A model generated the notes under the pieces. That model ran no database searches, had not been told where the DNA came from, and saw nothing but the letters and a program-made list of their open reading frames with translations. A program made the position numbers and the translations under genes. From positions 62,001 through 126,000 of the forward strand of contig CAVXZK010000004.1 of assembly GCA_963766365.1 (NCBI GenBank): a stretch of DNA of 64,000 nt. Reading direction: 5' to 3'. Of the stretch, positions 61,181-64,000 are shown in pieces (position 1 is the stretch's first letter; every line of letters starts with the position of its first letter). The DNA is from JALORV01 sp963766365. GTDB lineage: Bacteria > Pseudomonadota > Gammaproteobacteria > Burkholderiales > Burkholderiaceae_F.

Positions 61181-61300
61181 GTGCTGCGGGAGCCGTCAGA
61201 TGGTCCTGGCAACGCGAATGTCTCGCCCGACGCAGTTCCCGGGACTCGGTGAGTGTCGTACTTGGGTAGCCTGCTCCGGTCCAGGGAGAGGAACTACCTC

Positions 61301-61678
61301 GTGAATCGCCGCATGTCGTTCTCGCATCTGGTCAAGCTGACCTTGACGCCGCTGATTCTGGCCGCCTTTGAGGGTGGTGCGCTCGCACAGCGCCCTTCGC
61401 AACCGGGCAGTCGGCCGGGTCGTCCCGGGCGGCCCGGGCGCTTCTATGGGGGAGTGAACTACGGGGCGGCACCCGGTGTATTCATCGTGGCTGCCGTAAA
61501 CGCGCGGGACAGCGTGCTGCAACTGCGCGACGAAGACAGCCGCACGGCCGAGGTGTACGTCAACCCGCGACTGCTCGACGTGGCCACGCTGAAGGTCGGC
61601 GACCAGGTGGTGGTGGACTTCTTCGTCCAGGGCGACAACGACGACCGGCTGGAGGCCGCGAGCATCGAACGGCTCTGA
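61301..61678 (+). CDS. Small secreted protein with Gly-Pro-Arg repeat
   Basis: The 125-residue product starts at GTG 61301, with SD-like GGGAGAGGA upstream, followed by a signal peptide (HLVKLTLTPLILAAFEGGALA near 9-29). A short collagen-like stretch of repeated G-R-P/S-R-P-G units (about residues 33-50) precedes a beta-rich domain (VFIVAAVNARDSVLQLRDED near 62-81, VGDQVVVDFFVQGDNDDRL near 100-118), possibly OB-like. Function unknown. Confidence 0.6.
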   Translation: MNRRMSFSHLVKLTLTPLILAAFEGGALAQRPSQPGSRPGRPGRPGRFYGGVNYGAAPGVFIVAAVNARDSVLQLRDEDSRTAEVYVNPRLLDVATLKVGDQVVVDFFVQGDNDDRLEAASIERL

Positions 61679-61773
61679 CGCACTTCGCAAGAATCCCGTG
61701 CGTCAAAGGAATCCGGCTGAGTGCGATGCTGGAGCAGTTGTTCAGTGAGACCCCCGGCTTTGCCGGGAGAGGC

Positions 61774-64000
61774 TCACCGCCGGATCGCGCGGGCGCGCGT
61801 ACCGCGAGTCGAGCGTCCGGCACCAGGTGGTTGTTTGGCAGGCCGCCTCGACTTCCCCGATTGGGTCGAACGCGTGAGTTCCGCTCGCAGCAGTTCTACC
61901 ATCGCGCGCTGCTCCGCCGTCGGCTTGAACCCTTCGATGCGCGGGTCGTCCATCAGGCTCTCGACCAGCCGCAACAGGCGGACCCGGTCGTCCCGGGATG
62001 CGAGCAGCTTCGGCAGCGTGGCCAGAGCCTGCTCGGGCGCGTGGCGGACGATGACTTCCTGCTCGCCGCGCAGCTGGCGCCACTCGGCCGGCTCAAGGTC
62101 GGGCATCAGGTCCGCATAGTCCACCATCAGCTCCTTGCGCAGCGCGAGTCGTTCGAGCGGCAAGGGCTCGCCGTGCCGGCCTAGAAGAACGCCGACGCGC
62201 ACGGCGGCTGCTGCAAAACCGCCTTCCTCGATCGTGGCCAACGCCTTGTGTACCACTTCCTGGCTCGCGCTGGCGCGCGCCGCGGCCGCGGCGGCGTCGG
62301 CCCGCTGGTCCTCCGACATCGTCACCGCAAACATCGACCCGAAGGTCTGGAAAAACATTGCCTCGCTGGTGGCATCACGCAACGCGCGGTAGCAATCGAG
62401 CGTGGCGCTGATCAGCTCCGACATGGCCTTCTCGGTCTGCCGCGGGAGAGCCTCGCTGTCCAGCGCCGCGCGCTGCTCACGCACCGCCTCGGCCACCGGT
62501 CCCAGCCATGCGAACCACGGATTCGCGTCGGATATTGCCCAGCGCTCGGCGCGCAGCGGGTGCAGCTCGCGCATCAGCTTCGCGCCAGCCTCGTTCGACG
62601 TGGCCTGCACCAGCGGGCGCACGAGCAACTCGTACGCCTTCTGGTTGAAGTCGGACACGCGCTCGACCGCTTCGAACGCCTGCTCGTCCTTGCGCTTGAG
62701 CCGGTTCAGCCGCCTGACGATTTCCTCGAGCCGGCGCTCCTGAAACTCGACTTCGTAGGCCGGCTTGCCGCCCTTGCCGGCGACCTCCTTGATCGCCATG
62801 CCATACAGGCCCGGCGGCAGCGCCTCGATCGACTTCAGCACCGAGACGATCTGCGCATGCTCCTTCTTCGCCACTGCGCCGGATACGAAGATGCCGAGGT
62901 GGCCGGCGCTCTGGTGCAGCAGGCCGACGATGACCTGGCCGCGTGCCTTGATCTCGTCGGTCGAACCGTAGACGTCGGCGACCCAGTTGAACGCCTGCTG
63001 CGGCGGCGTGATGTTGTCGCCCATCGAGGCGAACAGGATGATCGGCGAGCGGATCTCGCGCAGATCGAACACCTTGCCGGCGCCGGCCGACGTGCCGCCG
63101 GTCCACAGCTTGTTGCCGACGAAGAGGTTCTGCGTGATCCACTCGATCTCCTCGCGGTTCATCAGGTAGAACCCGCCCCACCAGCGCTCGAATTCGAGGA
63201 AGCGCGGCACCTCGGTGTCGACATTCTTGTAGACGTTGTAGTACTTGTCCCAGAACGTGTTGGCAGGGTTCAGGTTCTCGAAGTTCTGCACCAGGTAGGC
63301 GCCATCGAACAGGCCCGCGCCCATGTCGGACGCGAGCGATGACATCCAGGTGCCGCCGAGCATGCCGCCGGCATAGCGCATCGGGTTGTCGCTCGGTCCG
63401 TCGGCCAGAGCGCCGCCCCAGTACGACATCGGCGCGCCGTTGATGACGATCGGGCCGGTGTCCTCGGGGTGGGCAGCGGCCAGCATCATCGCTGCCCAGC
63501 CGCCCTGGCAGTTGCCGACGATCGCCGGCTTTGGGCTCTTCGGGTGCAGTTCGCGCACGCGTTCGACGAAGCGGCGCTCGGCGGCGCAGACATCGAGGAG
63601 CGTCTGGCCCGGCTCCGGCATCGGGAAGAAGATCACGAAGTAGACCGGATGGCCCTCGCGCAGCGCCACGCCGACCTGCGAGTCGTCCTTGAAGCCGCCG
63701 ATGCCCGGCCCGTGGCCGGCGCGCGGGTCGATGATCATGTACGGCCGGCGCTTCGGATCGACCGTGACCCCGGCCGGCGGGACGATCTTCACCAGTGCGT
63801 AGTTGACGGCGCGCTCGAGCGTGCGGCCGTCGAGCACCATCTCGTAGTCGAAATTGAGCACCGGCGGCAACCCGGCGCGCGTGTGCTCGAGGTACTGGTT
63901 GCCGCGCTGGCGCATCGCGTCGAGGAACAGGATGCCGCGCTGCATCGAGTCGATGGCATAGGTGCTCCAGTCGCGCATCACATCGAGTGGCGACGTGACG
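61774..64000 (-). CDS. DUF3141 PhaC-like hydrolase/synthase (5' end beyond window)
   Basis: The visible 740 residues contain a PhaC-like alpha/beta-hydrolase core: a lipase box VGNCQGGWAAMM near 165 with Cys as the nucleophile, as in polyhydroxyalkanoate synthases. The acid region FASMGDNITPPQQAF is near 338, and the His region LLHQSAGHLGIF is near 375. A long helical C-terminal part to about 735 is typical of DUF3141. The frame stays open to the right window edge (preceding codons read VTSPLD), so the true start lies outside. These proteins are annotated as PHA-synthase-like of uncertain function. Confidence 0.85.
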   Translation of the reverse strand, partial: VTSPLDVMRDWSTYAIDSMQRGILFLDAMRQRGNQYLEHTRAGLPPVLNFDYEMVLDGRTLERAVNYALVKIVPPAGVTVDPKRRPYMIIDPRAGHGPGIGGFKDDSQVGVALREGHPVYFVIFFPMPEPGQTLLDVCAAERRFVERVRELHPKSPKPAIVGNCQGGWAAMMLAAAHPEDTGPIVINGAPMSYWGGALADGPSDNPMRYAGGMLGGTWMSSLASDMGAGLFDGAYLVQNFENLNPANTFWDKYYNVYKNVDTEVPRFLEFERWWGGFYLMNREEIEWITQNLFVGNKLWTGGTSAGAGKVFDLREIRSPIILFASMGDNITPPQQAFNWVADVYGSTDEIKARGQVIVGLLHQSAGHLGIFVSGAVAKKEHAQIVSVLKSIEALPPGLYGMAIKEVAGKGGKPAYEVEFQERRLEEIVRRLNRLKRKDEQAFEAVERVSDFNQKAYELLVRPLVQATSNEAGAKLMRELHPLRAERWAISDANPWFAWLGPVAEAVREQRAALDSEALPRQTEKAMSELISATLDCYRALRDATSEAMFFQTFGSMFAVTMSEDQRADAAAAAARASASQEVVHKALATIEEGGFAAAAVRVGVLLGRHGEPLPLERLALRKELMVDYADLMPDLEPAEWRQLRGEQEVIVRHAPEQALATLPKLLASRDDRVRLLRLVESLMDDPRIEGFKPTAEQRAMVELLRAELTRSTQSGKSRRPAKQPPGAGRSTRGTRARAIRR

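Noticed and set aside
61753..61767. CCCGGC-TTT-GCCGGG hairpin between convergent genes
   Set aside because: Only six base pairs and no T-run on either strand; too weak to call a terminator.
1..64000. CRISPR arrays, insertion sequences, prophage or integrase genes
   Set aside because: No regularly spaced repeats, transposase motifs or att-like flanks were found while reading; tRNA-Ser has no adjacent integrase.

Overview
The window looks like part of the chromosome of a GC-rich betaproteobacterial, probably Burkholderiales, chemolithotrophic sulfur oxidiser. The evidence is dense gene packing, GC-biased third codon positions, a DUF4148-type secreted protein (a family concentrated in Burkholderiales), and gene orders matching oxidative sulfur metabolism. 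No IS element, phage module, CRISPR array or rRNA was seen.

Layout. (1) 1-8.8 kb: distal part of an oxidative dsr operon, with the dsrM tail then dsrK-L-J-O-P-N-R, in the same order as in Allochromatium vinosum, followed by a YeeE/YedE transporter. (2) 9.5-16.1 kb, minus strand: a cytosolic NarX/NarL-like two-component system, then soeC-soeB-soeA for cytoplasmic sulfite oxidation. (3) 16.4-20 kb: assorted small genes, one with a frameshift. (4) 20.2-21.5 kb: an SQR-like flavoprotein, convergent with a long minus-strand run. (5) 21.5-28.2 kb, minus strand: sat-aprM-aprB-aprA, then three uncharacterised or accessory genes, a degenerate piece resembling the 3' end of aprA, a CBS-domain protein with a basic tail, and a DsrC/TusE-like protein. 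(6) 28.6-34.5 kb: a plus-strand run of tauE/safE, a DUF1634-like gene, a tandem Usp gene, a ferredoxin-reductase fusion, a CMD-Rieske fusion and cysG (siroheme, the DsrAB cofactor). (7) 34.7-37.8 kb: a small exported peptide, an unknown protein coupled to a solo S24 domain, then tusA and dsrE2. (8) 37.8-46.4 kb: an ArsR regulator and a sox cluster, soxC-D-Y-Z-(DsrE lipoprotein)-A-X-W-B-S. soxX is broken by two single-base shifts. (9) 46.5-64 kb: mostly non-sulfur genes, including secreted proteins, methyltransferases, ArfB, tRNA-Ser(UGA), a BMP-type nucleoside ABC transporter with an Lrp regulator, and a DUF3141 (PhaC-like) protein cut by the right edge.

Working model. Thiosulfate is bound and oxidised by Sox in the periplasm. 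Sulfane sulfur can be oxidised by SoxCD or passed through TusA/DsrE2/DsrC-type carriers to the reverse Dsr system in the cytoplasm, whose sulfite is oxidised either directly (SoeABC) or through APS (AprAB-AprM, Sat). TauE-type and YeeE-type transporters move sulfur anions, and CysG supplies siroheme. The combination of SoxCD with Dsr, and of two sulfite-oxidation routes, is the most notable metabolic feature. The least explained parts are the accessory genes of the apr operon, two unusual redox fusions, and the S24/unknown gene pair.
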